DNA of 64,000 nucleotides from Cupriavidus numazuensis (lineage in GTDB: Bacteria; Pseudomonadota; Gammaproteobacteria; Burkholderiales; Burkholderiaceae). Below the pieces are notes generated by a model. The model did no database searches, had not been told where the DNA came from, and saw nothing but the letters and a program-made list of their open reading frames with translations. The stretch spans positions 1 to 64,000 of the forward strand of contig NZ_CAJPVI010000050.1 of NCBI RefSeq assembly GCF_905397435.1, read 5' to 3'. Both the position numbers and the translations under genes were made by a program. Shown piece by piece: positions 1 through 8,581 of this stretch (within the stretch, counting starts at the first letter, position 1; every line of letters begins with the position of its first letter).

Positions 1-127
1 CCCTGCTCGGCATCGCTGGTGACGTCACCGCGCCGACCTATGCCGAGCTCTACGCCAAAAAATCGCTACCCACTACATCTAGTAGGTCTGGGAGCTAACC
101 GGATAAGCACGCAATGAACAAGGGGGC
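1..127 (+). other. left edge, upstream of the first curlin gene
   Basis: No complete gene is visible here. One forward frame is open from base 3 to a TAA at 96-98 and another from base 1 to a TGA at 115-117, so either could be the tail of a gene cut by the window edge. An ATG at 114 overlaps that TGA but opens a frame different from the curlin-repeat frame that follows. I cannot tell a true upstream gene tail from noise. Confidence 0.3.
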
Positions 128-934
128 ATGGCATCCGTCGATCAGGGGGGCGGCTACTACAATACTGCGATCATCAGTCAGCAGAATGGTGGGGTGGGGG
201 GCGGCTACGATCACGCCACAATCAAGCAGAACGCTGGTTCGGACCATGGGAACAGCAACTTCGCAAGCATTTCGCAAGACACTGCTGGTTACCTTGGATA
301 CCAGACCGCGTCCATCCAGCAGGCCGATCTGAATGCGTCGGGCATGGGGCACGGCAATCAGGCTTCGATCGCCCAATACCGGAACGGCAGTGCTACGGGT
401 GATATCGGCCAATCCGGAAACTTCAACTATGCATCGATCGCGCAGAGCTTCAATATCGGCGCGAACGCAGGCGTTTACCAGCACGGGACTGGCAATCAGG
501 CAGCTTTCGGCGGGTGGGACTCCATCAACCAGTTCAACACCGTGAGCAGCCTGGCGTATGTCCAACAGAACGGCGACTACAACCGTGGCTCGATCGCGCA
601 GTCAAACGGCAGCTATCTGTCGGCCAACCTGATGCAACAGGATGGCGTATCGAACCTCGCCTATCTCAGCCAGGGAGGCGGAGACCATCTGACCGCCAAT
701 GTCACGCAGACAGGGTCGTGGAACGTCGCCAGCACTACGCAAACCGGTTCGTATAACGACATTGTTCTGACCCAGGATGGCTTCGGCAACTCGGCCAACG
801 TCCTGCAGTCCGGTATCGGCGGCGCGGGACTGGCGATGAACAAGGTGAATATCTCGCAGACCGGCAATGGCATGGTCTCCAATGTGAGCCAGCTTAGCGG
901 TAGCGGCAACGTTACCAACATCGTCCAGCACTAA
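128..934 (+). CDS. curlin-repeat amyloid protein (CsgA/CsgB-like), 5' end uncertain
   Basis: The product is a 268-residue protein built almost entirely of curlin-type units, in which Gln, Asn, Gly and Ala recur about every 20 or so residues (for example SIAQ, NQASIAQ, NVSQ). Such repeats form the beta-solenoid of curli amyloid fibres outside the cell. Neighbouring csgG and a second curlin gene support a curli role. The first in-frame ATG at 128 gives no signal peptide, although curlins need Sec export. No earlier start codon exists in this frame before a stop at 104. The true start may be an ATG at 114 in another frame joined by a frameshift in the G-rich run around 120-150, or the gene may be 5'-damaged. 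The repeat class is clear, but the N-terminus and function are not. Confidence 0.75.
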   Translation: MASVDQGGGYYNTAIISQQNGGVGGGYDHATIKQNAGSDHGNSNFASISQDTAGYLGYQTASIQQADLNASGMGHGNQASIAQYRNGSATGDIGQSGNFNYASIAQSFNIGANAGVYQHGTGNQAAFGGWDSINQFNTVSSLAYVQQNGDYNRGSIAQSNGSYLSANLMQQDGVSNLAYLSQGGGDHLTANVTQTGSWNVASTTQTGSYNDIVLTQDGFGNSANVLQSGIGGAGLAMNKVNISQTGNGMVSNVSQLSGSGNVTNIVQH

Positions 935-1025
935 CGGCATTGCCCGCCGGCCCCCGGCCGGCGGGTCTTGATCAGGACATGCCTACATGAACGTTCCTTC
1001 GTGGGCGTCCCCGCCGGAGACAACA

Positions 1026-1916
1026 ATGCCTTGCCGCTTGCTTTCGATACTGCTGCTGGTTGCACTGGCGCTGGCCGGCTGCGCAAGCTCGCGCCCGTCC
1101 TCGACGTACTCGCCAGCCGAGCTGACACCGCCCACGCAGGTGGCACGAGACCTCACGCGGCTCCCCGAACCTGCCGGCCGCATTCCCGTGGCGGTCTACG
1201 GCATGCGCGACCAGACCGGCCAGTACAAGCCCGCGCCTGACAGCTCCTTCTCGACATCCGTCACGCAGGGCGCTGCATCGCTGCTGATCAAGTCGCTGCG
1301 CGATTCGCGCTGGTTCATGCCGGTCGAGCGCGAGAATCTGCAGAACCTGCTGACTGAACGAAAGATCATTCGTGCACTGGAGTTGCCGCAGGACAAGGCG
1401 CAGATCCAGCTGCCGCCGCTGATGCCCGCGAACATGCTGATCGAAGGCGCAATCGTCGCTTATGAGAGCAACGTCAAGACCGGCGGTGCGGGCGTGCGTT
1501 ACCTCGGTATCGGTCCGTCCGAGCAGTACCGGCAGGATCAGGTGACGGTCAACCTGCGGGCCGTCGACATCCGCACGGGCCAGGTCATGCAGAGCGTCAC
1601 GACCAGCAAGACGATCTTCTCGATCCAGATGGACTTCGGCTTGTTCCGCTTCGTATCGACCAAGAACCTGCTGGAAATCGAAGCGGGCTTCTCGCGCAAT
1701 GAACCGGTTCAGCAATGCGTGCGCGAGGCCATCGAGACCGCGCTGGTGCACCTGATCGTGCAAGGCATCCAGGAAGGCAGCTGGCGCCTGAAGAACCAGG
1801 ACGATTTCAAGAACCCGATCATCCAGAGCTATCTGCGTGCCTATGACGAGCAGGTGGCCGTGGTGCCCGTGCCGGCGCCGGGTGAGAACGCGAACAATGG
1901 GGGAGTCGCAAAATGA
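1026..1916 (+). CDS. csgG: curli production assembly/transport lipoprotein CsgG
   Basis: CsgG is the outer-membrane nonameric channel that secretes curlin subunits. The 296-residue product begins with a lipoprotein signal peptide whose lipobox (LAGC) puts the acylated Cys at residue 19. The body matches the CsgG family: an IPVAVYGMRDQTGQ-like segment near the start, SLRDSRWFMPVEREN, and the late ALVHLIVQGI helix. An upstream in-frame start at 987 would add 13 residues before the signal peptide. I chose 1026 because GGAG lies about eight bases upstream of it. The end overlaps the next curlin gene by four bases (ATGA), indicating translational coupling. CsgE and CsgF are not in the window and may lie to the left. 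Confidence 0.93.
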   Translation: MPCRLLSILLLVALALAGCASSRPSSTYSPAELTPPTQVARDLTRLPEPAGRIPVAVYGMRDQTGQYKPAPDSSFSTSVTQGAASLLIKSLRDSRWFMPVERENLQNLLTERKIIRALELPQDKAQIQLPPLMPANMLIEGAIVAYESNVKTGGAGVRYLGIGPSEQYRQDQVTVNLRAVDIRTGQVMQSVTTSKTIFSIQMDFGLFRFVSTKNLLEIEAGFSRNEPVQQCVREAIETALVHLIVQGIQEGSWRLKNQDDFKNPIIQSYLRAYDEQVAVVPVPAPGENANNGGVAK

Positions 1917-2422
1917 TACGTCTTCGTCGTCGCCGTCTTGCGTGGCTCTCGGGATTGTTGTTTGCGACGGCGTCTGCGCAGGCCCAGGATCTCGTTCCCG
2001 AGGCCCGCTATGAAGCACTCGCCAATGGCGGCAGCGCCGTCACCGTCGTGCAGCAAGGTTCGTTGAACCAGGCATCGCTGGACCAGGCCGGCGCGCGGCA
2101 GTGGATGGGGCTGCAGCAGAGCGGTACGGGCAACCAGGCCACTTTCGCGCAGAGTGGCGTATCCAACGTCATCCAGGCACAGCAGGTCGGACTCGGCAAC
2201 TGGCTGGCCGTCCGACAATCCGGCAACAACAACCAGTCCGGCACTGTGCAGCAAGGCGATGGCAATCGCGCCGATGTTACGCAGAGCGGCGCGTACAACC
2301 AGGCCTTTGTCGGTCAGTATGGGCAGTTCAATCAGGCTTATATCAACCAGGCCGGACTGGGTGGGGCCGTGTCGGTGACCCAGTTTGGCAACAATATGAC
2401 GGCGACGGTCAATCAGCGTTGA
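1913..2422 (+). CDS. curlin minor subunit-like protein (CsgB-like)
   Basis: This 169-residue protein has a clean Sec signal peptide (cleavage near AQAQ, about residue 25) followed by curlin repeats such as VQQGSLNQASLDQ, LQQSGTGNQATFAQ and VTQSGAYNQAFVGQ. That architecture fits a secreted curlin subunit or nucleator exported through the CsgG channel encoded just upstream, with which it shares a four-base ATGA overlap. It is longer than the classic subunits (about 150 residues) but has the same repeat logic. Whether it nucleates (CsgB) or forms the fibre (CsgA) cannot be decided from sequence alone. Confidence 0.85.
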   Translation: MIRLRRRRLAWLSGLLFATASAQAQDLVPEARYEALANGGSAVTVVQQGSLNQASLDQAGARQWMGLQQSGTGNQATFAQSGVSNVIQAQQVGLGNWLAVRQSGNNNQSGTVQQGDGNRADVTQSGAYNQAFVGQYGQFNQAYINQAGLGGAVSVTQFGNNMTATVNQR

Positions 2423-2646
2423 CTTTGCATAGCGCGATGCCGTGCAGATCGGTTGAAGTTTTTTCCACACGTCCCGTGCCCCGCACCGTGCATTTTTTTC
2501 ACGCGGGGACATTTGACATTGCCTCAACTGCGCGTCTGCGCTGGCGTGCATGCTCTCACTGCCGTCTGGCACGCTTCTCGCGTCACACAGCCATCCCACC
2601 CCCGGATTGCGCGGTCCCTCGCGCGCCGTCCGCTCAGGAGCCCGTG

Positions 2647-3210
2647 ATGACGACGACAACGACGACAACGACGACCCCATTCCTCACAGACGTCAAGACG
2701 CTGCGCGAGCGTGCGCGCAAGCATATCGACGATGGCGCGGTGACGGCCGGCTATTCCGCGGAGCGCGATACCGTGCTCAAGCTGCTGAATGACGCGCTCG
2801 CCACCGAGATTGTCTGCACGCTGCGCTATCGCCGTCACTACTTCATGGCGCAGGGCCCGAACTCGAAGAGCGTGGCCGAGGAATTCCTTGCGCACTCGAA
2901 TGAAGAGCAGGGGCACGCCGACAAGATTGCCGAGCGCATCGTGCAGCTCGGTGGCGAGCCCGACTTCGCGCCGGACGGGCTGACCAGCCGTTCACACGCC
3001 GAGTATGTCGAAGGCAAGACGCTGACCGACATGATTCGCGAAGACCTTGTTGCCGAGCGCATCGCGATCGACAGCTATCGCGAGATCGTCACGTTCCTTG
3101 GCGACCGCGACCCGACGTCGCGGCGCATGATGGAAGAGATCCTGGCGGTCGAGGAAGAGCACGCCGACGACATGGCGGACCTGCTGGCCCGCCAGGGCGG
3201 CGAACGCTGA
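2647..3210 (+). CDS. ferritin-like / bacterioferritin family protein
   Basis: The 187-residue four-helix-bundle protein carries the ferritin-type di-iron ligands: Glu54 in ATEIVCTLRYR, an E87-Q-G-H90 motif, an acidic helix around EDLVAER, and a second E169-E-E-H172 motif. Family members store iron or protect against oxidants in the cytoplasm. I chose the start at 2647 because AGGAG lies six bases upstream; an earlier start in the same frame would run through the preceding intergenic DNA. The N-terminus has nine consecutive threonines from a nine-base repeat of ACG/ACA codons, an unusual tail ahead of the conserved fold. It is a single gene converging on the AI-2E permease gene. The haem-ligand Met of true bacterioferritin is not obvious, so a Dps-like or other ferritin subclass is possible. 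Confidence 0.85.
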   Translation: MTTTTTTTTTPFLTDVKTLRERARKHIDDGAVTAGYSAERDTVLKLLNDALATEIVCTLRYRRHYFMAQGPNSKSVAEEFLAHSNEEQGHADKIAERIVQLGGEPDFAPDGLTSRSHAEYVEGKTLTDMIREDLVAERIAIDSYREIVTFLGDRDPTSRRMMEEILAVEEEHADDMADLLARQGGER

Positions 3211-3224
3211 GACCGCGAAGGGTT

Positions 3225-4364
3225 TCAGCTGACGCGCGGAGGCGCTGCCGGCGACAGCGCCTCGGTCGGCTGCGCCGCCACGGCTTCGACCGTGGCGGCG
3301 GGTTCGTCCACCCACAGCCAGAACAGCCGGTAGCCGACCGCCAGCATCACCGGGCCGATGAACAGGCCGATGATGCCGCCGCTGACCATCCCGCCGAGCG
3401 CGCCAATCAGCACGACCGGCATCGGCACATCCACGCCGCGCCCGAGCAGCAGCGGCTTGAGCACGTTATCGGCGAGGCCAGCCACGAACACATAGACCGA
3501 GAATACGATCGTCGCCAAGGTGGTGCCCTCGGTGGCGAAAACATAAACAATCACCGGTATTGTGATCAGCGTGGCCGGCAGTTGCATGATGCCAAGCAGC
3601 AGGATGGCCAGCGCCAGCAGTCCGGCGCCGGGAATGTCCTTGATGATGAAGGCAACGCCGATCAGCATCATCTGGATGAAGGCGATGCCGACCACGCCCT
3701 GCGCCACGGCGCGAATGGTGGCGGTGCACAGTTCCACGATGCGTACGCCGCGGTCAGGCCCGACGATGCGGCAGGCGATCCGCTCGGCGCTGCGCGTGCC
3801 CATTTCGCCGTAGGCCATGATGATGCCTGCGATGATCAGCGCGAACACGAACACCAGCAGGCCCGTGCCAAGGCCCGCCAGCTTGGCCAGCAAGCCGACG
3901 CTGAAGCCCTTCAGCTGGGGTGCGACTTTCATCAGCAGGCCGCTCAGGTCGGTAGCGGCCTGTTGCCAGAACTCATAGAGCTGCTGGCCCACCAGCGGCC
4001 AGCTGGCGACGGACTCCGCCGGCTGCGGGATGCTGAGACTGCCCTCCTTGATGACGTCGATGGCGCGTTCCACTGACTCGAACACGGCGACCCCCAGCAG
4101 GTAGGCGGGCACCAGGATGATGCCGATGGACAGCAGGACAATCAGCGTTGCGATATGGCCTTCGCTGAGTCCCAGCCGGCCGCGCAGGCGGACCTGCAGC
4201 GGGTAGATGGTGACCGCGAGAATCAACGCCCAGACCACCAGGTTGAAGAACGGGTGGAAGATCTCGAAGCAGAAGGTGACAAGCGTGGCGATGAGCCCCG
4301 CGCGGATCAGGACATCGAGCAGCCCGCGGGACAGCGCCCGCTCGGAAATGGATGTTTGCAGCAT
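3225..4364 (-). CDS. AI-2E family transporter (PerM/YdiK-type permease)
   Basis: This 379-residue inner-membrane protein has about eight hydrophobic helices in the arrangement of the AI-2E exporter (UPF0118) family: two helix pairs at the start, a soluble middle section (about residues 100-150) and a helical C-terminal half ending in GLFIGPVMLAVGYRLFWLW. Members export autoinducer-2 or act as ion antiporters; the substrate cannot be read from sequence. The start at 4364 is backed by AAGGAG about eight bases upstream. It stands alone, converging with the ferritin gene 14 bases away. Confidence 0.88.
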   Translation of the reverse strand: MLQTSISERALSRGLLDVLIRAGLIATLVTFCFEIFHPFFNLVVWALILAVTIYPLQVRLRGRLGLSEGHIATLIVLLSIGIILVPAYLLGVAVFESVERAIDVIKEGSLSIPQPAESVASWPLVGQQLYEFWQQAATDLSGLLMKVAPQLKGFSVGLLAKLAGLGTGLLVFVFALIIAGIIMAYGEMGTRSAERIACRIVGPDRGVRIVELCTATIRAVAQGVVGIAFIQMMLIGVAFIIKDIPGAGLLALAILLLGIMQLPATLITIPVIVYVFATEGTTLATIVFSVYVFVAGLADNVLKPLLLGRGVDVPMPVVLIGALGGMVSGGIIGLFIGPVMLAVGYRLFWLWVDEPAATVEAVAAQPTEALSPAAPPRVS

Positions 4365-4562
4365 CGCCTGTCTCCTTGCAGGGCGCGGCCGGTCGCTGGC
4401 TGCGCGGGCGGCCGCGGAAAGTGCACGGCGAAGAACGCCGCATTCAGTCTAGGTCAGCCGGAGTGGCGGAACAAGCGCAGCAGCAGTCACTGCCGCAATC
4501 TCTGCGGATTGTGCGGATGTGCCCGATGGTCTGCTTTCTTTGAGGCAGGCCGGCGACTATGA

Positions 4563-4838
4563 CTATGCTTCCCGGTCCTGGTATGGCAGTAGCAGTGAGA
4601 AGGCGGGGTTGAGGGACAGCCATGGTTGCCATGTCGCGCGCACCATGTCCGCCCACCACTGAACGACCTCTTCGAAAGGCAGCGGCGGATATTGCGCAAG
4701 CCAGTGCTCCATGGCCGCGAAGGAAGGCGTTGCCCGGATCAGCACGGATATCAGTTCGGCATTCTGCTCAGGCACGTTATGTCGCTTGAACTCGATGTCC
4801 ACGGTGGGGAGATGTGCGGTAATGCTGGCCTCTGGCAT
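4563..4838 (-). CDS. small hypothetical protein
   Basis: A 91-residue acidic soluble protein that I do not recognise. It has several Trp residues in its second half (HWLAQYPPLPFEEVVQWW, TWQPWL) and no signal peptide, membrane helix or metal-binding motif. Codon use resembles the neighbours, and a GGAG about nine bases before the ATG supports expression. It is divergent from the diguanylate cyclase gene, with 171 bases between starts. Confidence 0.55.
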   Translation of the reverse strand: MPEASITAHLPTVDIEFKRHNVPEQNAELISVLIRATPSFAAMEHWLAQYPPLPFEEVVQWWADMVRATWQPWLSLNPAFSLLLPYQDREA

Positions 4839-5009
4839 GGTTGTCGGCTCCGGATGGCATGCTGATGGGTAAGAGGTGCTTCCTCCATTCTTGGCGACGA
4901 ATGTGTCAGCGGCAAGCGGAAGACAATCGCGTGCGGCGTTTTATGTGCTGGTTACGGCGGTACACTGGCCCCGCAGCCCAACGTCGCAGGCAATTCTGGG
5001 AGACCCGGC

Positions 5010-6719
5010 ATGCGCCCCAACAGCAGCTCGTCAGCGTCGCCCGTCACGCGCCTCTGGCAGCGCGCCAGCGCGCGCCCGCGTCGAACAGTCGTGCTCTGTT
5101 TCGCTGCGGTGTTCGCGATCACGCTGGTACTGGCCGGCCGCCAGTACTTCCTGGTGCGGGCGCGAGAGCTCGACCTCCGCGCGCATCGGCTCGAGCTGCA
5201 GGTTATGGCGCTGGATGCCGCGATTCATGCCGGCAAGCGCCAGATGCGCTTCCTGCGGGGCAGTGCGGAAAACCAGTTCGCCGAGTTGCGCTCGACCGGC
5301 GGGGCGCCCGATGCGGCTGTCCGGAATGTGCTGGCGGCGCGGGCCAATACGTTCTGGGGCATGCCCGTGCCCGATTCCGATGCGCCCGTTCGCGGTATCG
5401 GCAGGCGCGAGCTCGCGGCGATTCCGCAGCTGAATCCATCGGAGGACGCCTTTGTCCAGGACCTGGGTGTGGCCCGGCTGATGAGCCAGTTGCTGCCAGT
5501 CGAGCACAATCTGATGGCCGAGCTCGAGGTCGCATTGTTCATCTCCACAACGGGCATCGTGGTCGCAAATCCGCCCATCCAGGATGCGCAGATGGCCGGA
5601 CTCCTCGGCGCTTTTGGCGACGCGCGGATGCTCAGGCTCGCGCGCGAGCAGGCTAATGACCATGCCGTGCTTTTCGACCCGAGCCACGTAAGGAACGTGG
5701 GCAGCGCCCGCCTGCTGCTGGTGACACCAGTCGTGCATGGCGGGGTGGTCCGGGGGGCGATCGTACTCGGTGTTCCGCAACGCGTGTTCCAGCAGTTCCT
5801 GCAGTCGCGAGCCAGATACGAGGGGAAGGAGGCATTGCTGGATGGACGCGGGGCGCTGATCGCGTCAAGCGAATCGACGTTCGCGGTCAGCGAGGGCGAT
5901 TGGCTGAAGACGCTTCCCGGACGCTGGGGCCATGTGTCCTCGCCGATGCTGTTGCAGGCCGGCACCGGACGCGAGCGTTCGGGCCAGGACTTTCTGCTGT
6001 TCCGGAAGCTCGATACCGCCGATCTGGTTTTGGTTGACTACGTGCCGGCCGAAGTCCTGTTCCTGTCGGTGGTCAGCCAGTTCAGCGTGAACTTCATCGG
6101 GGTCTGGCTGCTGCTCGGCATTCTCCTGTGGTCGACGCTGCTGGTCGTCGACCAGCTGCTGGCCCGGCAGATCCGGCTCAGCGACGCGTTGCGCGAACTG
6201 GTACGCGTCGATGCGCTGACCGGCCTGTCAAACCGCCGTGGGCTCGCGGTGGGCTTTGACGGGTTCACGCAACGGCGGCAGATCGACCGCCGCGTTGCGT
6301 TGCTGATGCTCGATATCGACCGCTTCAAGTTGATCAATGACGGCTGGGGCCACGCCGCCGGCGACGAGGTGCTCAAGCACCTGGCGACGGTGGCCAAGGC
6401 CGCGGTGCGCCCGCGGGACCTGGTGGCGCGCGTCGGTGGCGAGGAGTTCTGCGTGCTGCTGCCCGATACCGTTCCCGAGGATGCGGCAGAGATCGCCGAG
6501 CGTGTGCGTCTGGCGATTGCCGGTTCCGTATGCATGCCGGACCCGACACTGCTGCGCATTGGCGCGCCGGGCCGGGAGATCCGCTACACGGTGTCGATCG
6601 GCGTCGCGGAACTGGTGGCGGACGCATGCGACAGCCTCGATGCGCTGGCCGCCGCGGCGGACCAGCGGCTCTACGCGGCCAAGGAGCAGGGCAGGAACCG
6701 TGTGGTAGCGCACGGGTGA
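5010..6719 (+). CDS. membrane-bound diguanylate cyclase (GGDEF)
   Basis: The enzyme makes cyclic di-GMP from two GTP at the inner membrane. The 569-residue protein has a first membrane helix at about residues 27-45, a large periplasmic sensor region (about 46-350), a second helix near 353-385 and a C-terminal GGDEF domain from about 400. The active-site loop reads GGEEF at 476-480, an accepted active variant. An RxxD inhibitory site (RPRD, 467-470) sits five residues before it, predicting product feedback. No EAL domain is present. The periplasmic part looks like a CACHE-type extracellular sensor by layout, but its ligand is unknown. Nearby curli and pilus genes make a biofilm role plausible, by inference. 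Confidence 0.93.
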   Translation: MRPNSSSSASPVTRLWQRASARPRRTVVLCFAAVFAITLVLAGRQYFLVRARELDLRAHRLELQVMALDAAIHAGKRQMRFLRGSAENQFAELRSTGGAPDAAVRNVLAARANTFWGMPVPDSDAPVRGIGRRELAAIPQLNPSEDAFVQDLGVARLMSQLLPVEHNLMAELEVALFISTTGIVVANPPIQDAQMAGLLGAFGDARMLRLAREQANDHAVLFDPSHVRNVGSARLLLVTPVVHGGVVRGAIVLGVPQRVFQQFLQSRARYEGKEALLDGRGALIASSESTFAVSEGDWLKTLPGRWGHVSSPMLLQAGTGRERSGQDFLLFRKLDTADLVLVDYVPAEVLFLSVVSQFSVNFIGVWLLLGILLWSTLLVVDQLLARQIRLSDALRELVRVDALTGLSNRRGLAVGFDGFTQRRQIDRRVALLMLDIDRFKLINDGWGHAAGDEVLKHLATVAKAAVRPRDLVARVGGEEFCVLLPDTVPEDAAEIAERVRLAIAGSVCMPDPTLLRIGAPGREIRYTVSIGVAELVADACDSLDALAAAADQRLYAAKEQGRNRVVAHG

Positions 6720-6783
6720 TTTGACGCGGCCGGCGAACAGGAGCACGCTGTCAGCATCGTCCCACCCTCCAGCGGAGCGCGCC

Positions 6784-7125
6784 ATGCCCACCGACGATTT
6801 CAAGGCGTTCAAGGCAACCCTGGCGATGCTGTTGCGCGACATGCCCGCCGGCACCACGGCCGATTTCGCCGATGTGGCTGTCGCCTACTGGGACGGCACG
6901 CGCGTGTCGGGCTTCTACCTGCGCGACCGCGGTCGGCTCGACGAGGAATTCGATTTCGACGAGAACGCGTGGGAAAACTGGCGCGACGAACTCGGCGCGT
7001 GGCTCGCCGCGCCGCGCTTCAGCGAGCGCGATGACCTCAAGGCCCGCCTGTCCGGCGCGGATTCACGCAGCGGCAACGCGCGGATGGCGACCGTTACCTG
7101 GCTTCCGGCGGCGTCGCAGCGCTGA
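6784..7125 (+). CDS. small acidic hypothetical protein
   Basis: A 113-residue protein without recognised domain. It is acidic and rich in aromatic/acid pairs (DEEFDFDENAWENWRDEL), with no signal peptide or membrane segment. An ATG at 6721 in the same frame is possible, but I prefer 6784 because a GGAG lies seven bases before it. The 3' end overlaps the convergent NTF2-like gene by 32 bases. Conservation would be needed to confirm it, but its codon pattern looks coding. Confidence 0.6.
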   Translation: MPTDDFKAFKATLAMLLRDMPAGTTADFADVAVAYWDGTRVSGFYLRDRGRLDEEFDFDENAWENWRDELGAWLAAPRFSERDDLKARLSGADSRSGNARMATVTWLPAASQR

Positions 7126-7492
7126 AGGTCTTGTTGGCGATGCCCCACACGCCGTTGATCTCCAGCAGCGTGAAGTAGTCGGTAAACGTCACCCCCGGAT
7201 ACTGCAGCACCACCTTCGCCGAGCCGGCATTGCCCGTGACATCGAACTGCGTGATGAAGCGCTGGCGCTGGGCTTCGTCGGCGGCTGGCTCGCCGTGAAA
7301 GCGCGCGGCAATGAACTCCTCGACGGTCAGGCTGTAGTGCACGCCGTCGCGGAACGAGATGATGCGCGCGTCAGGGTGGAACGCCTTGCGGATGTACTCG
7401 GCCTTGCCGGTCGCGTGGCCTTTCAGGTAATTCTCGACAGGTTCCAGGGCGGCAACGTATTGCGGCGTCTGGCTGGCTTCGCGGGATGTCAT
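7094..7492 (-). CDS. NTF2-like / putative lumazine-binding family protein
   Basis: The 132-residue protein has the pattern of the SnoaL/NTF2-like cone fold in the lumazine-binding-2 group: an N-terminal YLKGHATGKAEYIRKAFHP segment, a central SLTVEEF and strands such as AKVVLQYPGVTFTDYFTLLEINGVWGIANKTF. Members often act as small enzymes or binding proteins, and a specific function cannot be assigned. The start at 7492 follows a very strong Shine-Dalgarno sequence (GGAGGAGG). A perfect 16-base palindrome lies 66 bases upstream of the start, so the gene may be controlled by a dimeric repressor. Confidence 0.8.
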   Translation of the reverse strand: MTSREASQTPQYVAALEPVENYLKGHATGKAEYIRKAFHPDARIISFRDGVHYSLTVEEFIAARFHGEPAADEAQRQRFITQFDVTGNAGSAKVVLQYPGVTFTDYFTLLEINGVWGIANKTFSAATPPEAR

Positions 7493-7557
7493 GGTTTCCT
7501 CCTCCAAGGGTCGCCGGGCGCGGCCCGGACACAGTTCAGGTTTGTTATTGTATTCTA

Positions 7558-7573
7558 GTTTTGTATACAAAAC
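7558..7573. promoter_or_regulatory. perfect palindrome, candidate operator
   Basis: GTTTTGTATACAAAAC is a 16-base perfect palindrome in an A+T-rich patch of otherwise G+C-rich DNA. Its core TTGTATACAA fits the GT-N(2)-AC logic of GntR-family operators. It lies just upstream of the leftward NTF2-like gene (start 7492), near where a promoter is expected. No regulator gene is adjacent. Confidence 0.5.
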
Positions 7574-7996
7574 AGGCCGATGCAAGGCGTGCGCGGGAAG
7601 ACCTCGATCTTCCTGTTCCACTGAAATGCCTCGGCGCAATTGTCTGTAGCGCCCCTTCCACTTTGTTCCGCCAATGTCCCGTTGATGGGACCACCGGTGC
7701 GGTCTTATCCTTCGCTCTCGCTGCGTTCCGGCCAGGCCTCGTGGTTGTGCTGAGAGAGAGGAAGGGCCGGATCGCAGCGTCCTTCGCACCAGTCTTGCCA
7801 GGATAAAGAGCACCTCCTGCGGATACGGCATGCAACGCGCCGGATATCGCAGGAAGGACGGGCTGTGCGTCGTTGGGGTCAGGGCGCAGCTCGCACAGAC
7901 GGGCTGCCACTACAAAAAAATGTCGTAGGGGTCAGTCAATGGTCAACTCTGTTTGCGAGCAGGGCGGGGCGGCGTTCGCCTGTCGGTTGTGACGGC
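7574..7996. other. intergenic region ahead of the pilin operon
   Basis: No convincing gene. Open frames on both strands here lack ribosome binding sites and protein-like composition. A short inverted repeat (CTAC at 7911-7914 with GTAG at 7924-7927, spanning an A-run) lies 70 bases before the fimT start. The promoter of the minor pilin operon should lie in this stretch, but I cannot place it. Confidence 0.4.
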
Positions 7997-8581
7997 ATGG
8001 CGAATCCATATTGCAATCGGCCGGCGCCGTGGCGCGGCCGGCGGGGGCGCCTGCGCGCACGCGGCATCTCGCTGATCGAACTGATGATCACGGTTGCCAT
8101 CCTGGCGATTCTCGCCATGGTGGCCGTGCCATCGTTCGTCACTACGCTGCAGGGCGCGCGCATCTCGAACGGCGTGAATGCCATGGTGGGCGATCTGCAG
8201 CTTGCCCGCAGCGAGGCGATCCAGCGCGGCTTGCCGGTGAGCGTATGCGCATCCTCGGACGGCAACGCCTGTTCGCAGCGCAATACGTGGCAGGACGGCT
8301 GGATCGTGTTTGCCGATGACAACGCGTCGGGGGTCCGGGACGACGGTGAGGCGGTGGTGCGCGTGCGGCGCGCGCTGCCTGGTGGCGACTCGTTCACGGC
8401 GGCGCCGGATGCCACCGCCATCACCTACGGCCGCGACGGCTTTGCCCGCAACCTGAATGCCGGCGGCCTGACACTCGCCTTGCAGACGGTGCCCGAAAAC
8501 GCGACGCTGACACGCTGCGTAGCGGTGAGCCAGGTGGGCCGCCAGATCGTCGTTTCCAGCGGGGTCGGGCAATGCGCTTAG
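7997..8581 (+). CDS. fimT: type IV minor pilin FimT/GspH family
   Basis: A pilin-like pseudopilin that helps prime or decorate the type IV pilus. After a basic leader, the prepilin peptidase site reads RARG-ISLIELM, with Glu at +5, followed by a hydrophobic helix (ITVAILAILAMVAVPSF). The C-terminal globular part has two Cys pairs typical of FimT/GspH. The frame is open from 7865, but I start at 7997 so that the leader is short (about 23 residues). The Shine-Dalgarno is weak, so the start is the least certain part. It is first gene of the fimT-pilV-pilW-pilX-pilY1-pilE operon and overlaps pilV by ten bases. Confidence 0.85.
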   Translation: MANPYCNRPAPWRGRRGRLRARGISLIELMITVAILAILAMVAVPSFVTTLQGARISNGVNAMVGDLQLARSEAIQRGLPVSVCASSDGNACSQRNTWQDGWIVFADDNASGVRDDGEAVVRVRRALPGGDSFTAAPDATAITYGRDGFARNLNAGGLTLALQTVPENATLTRCVAVSQVGRQIVVSSGVGQCA

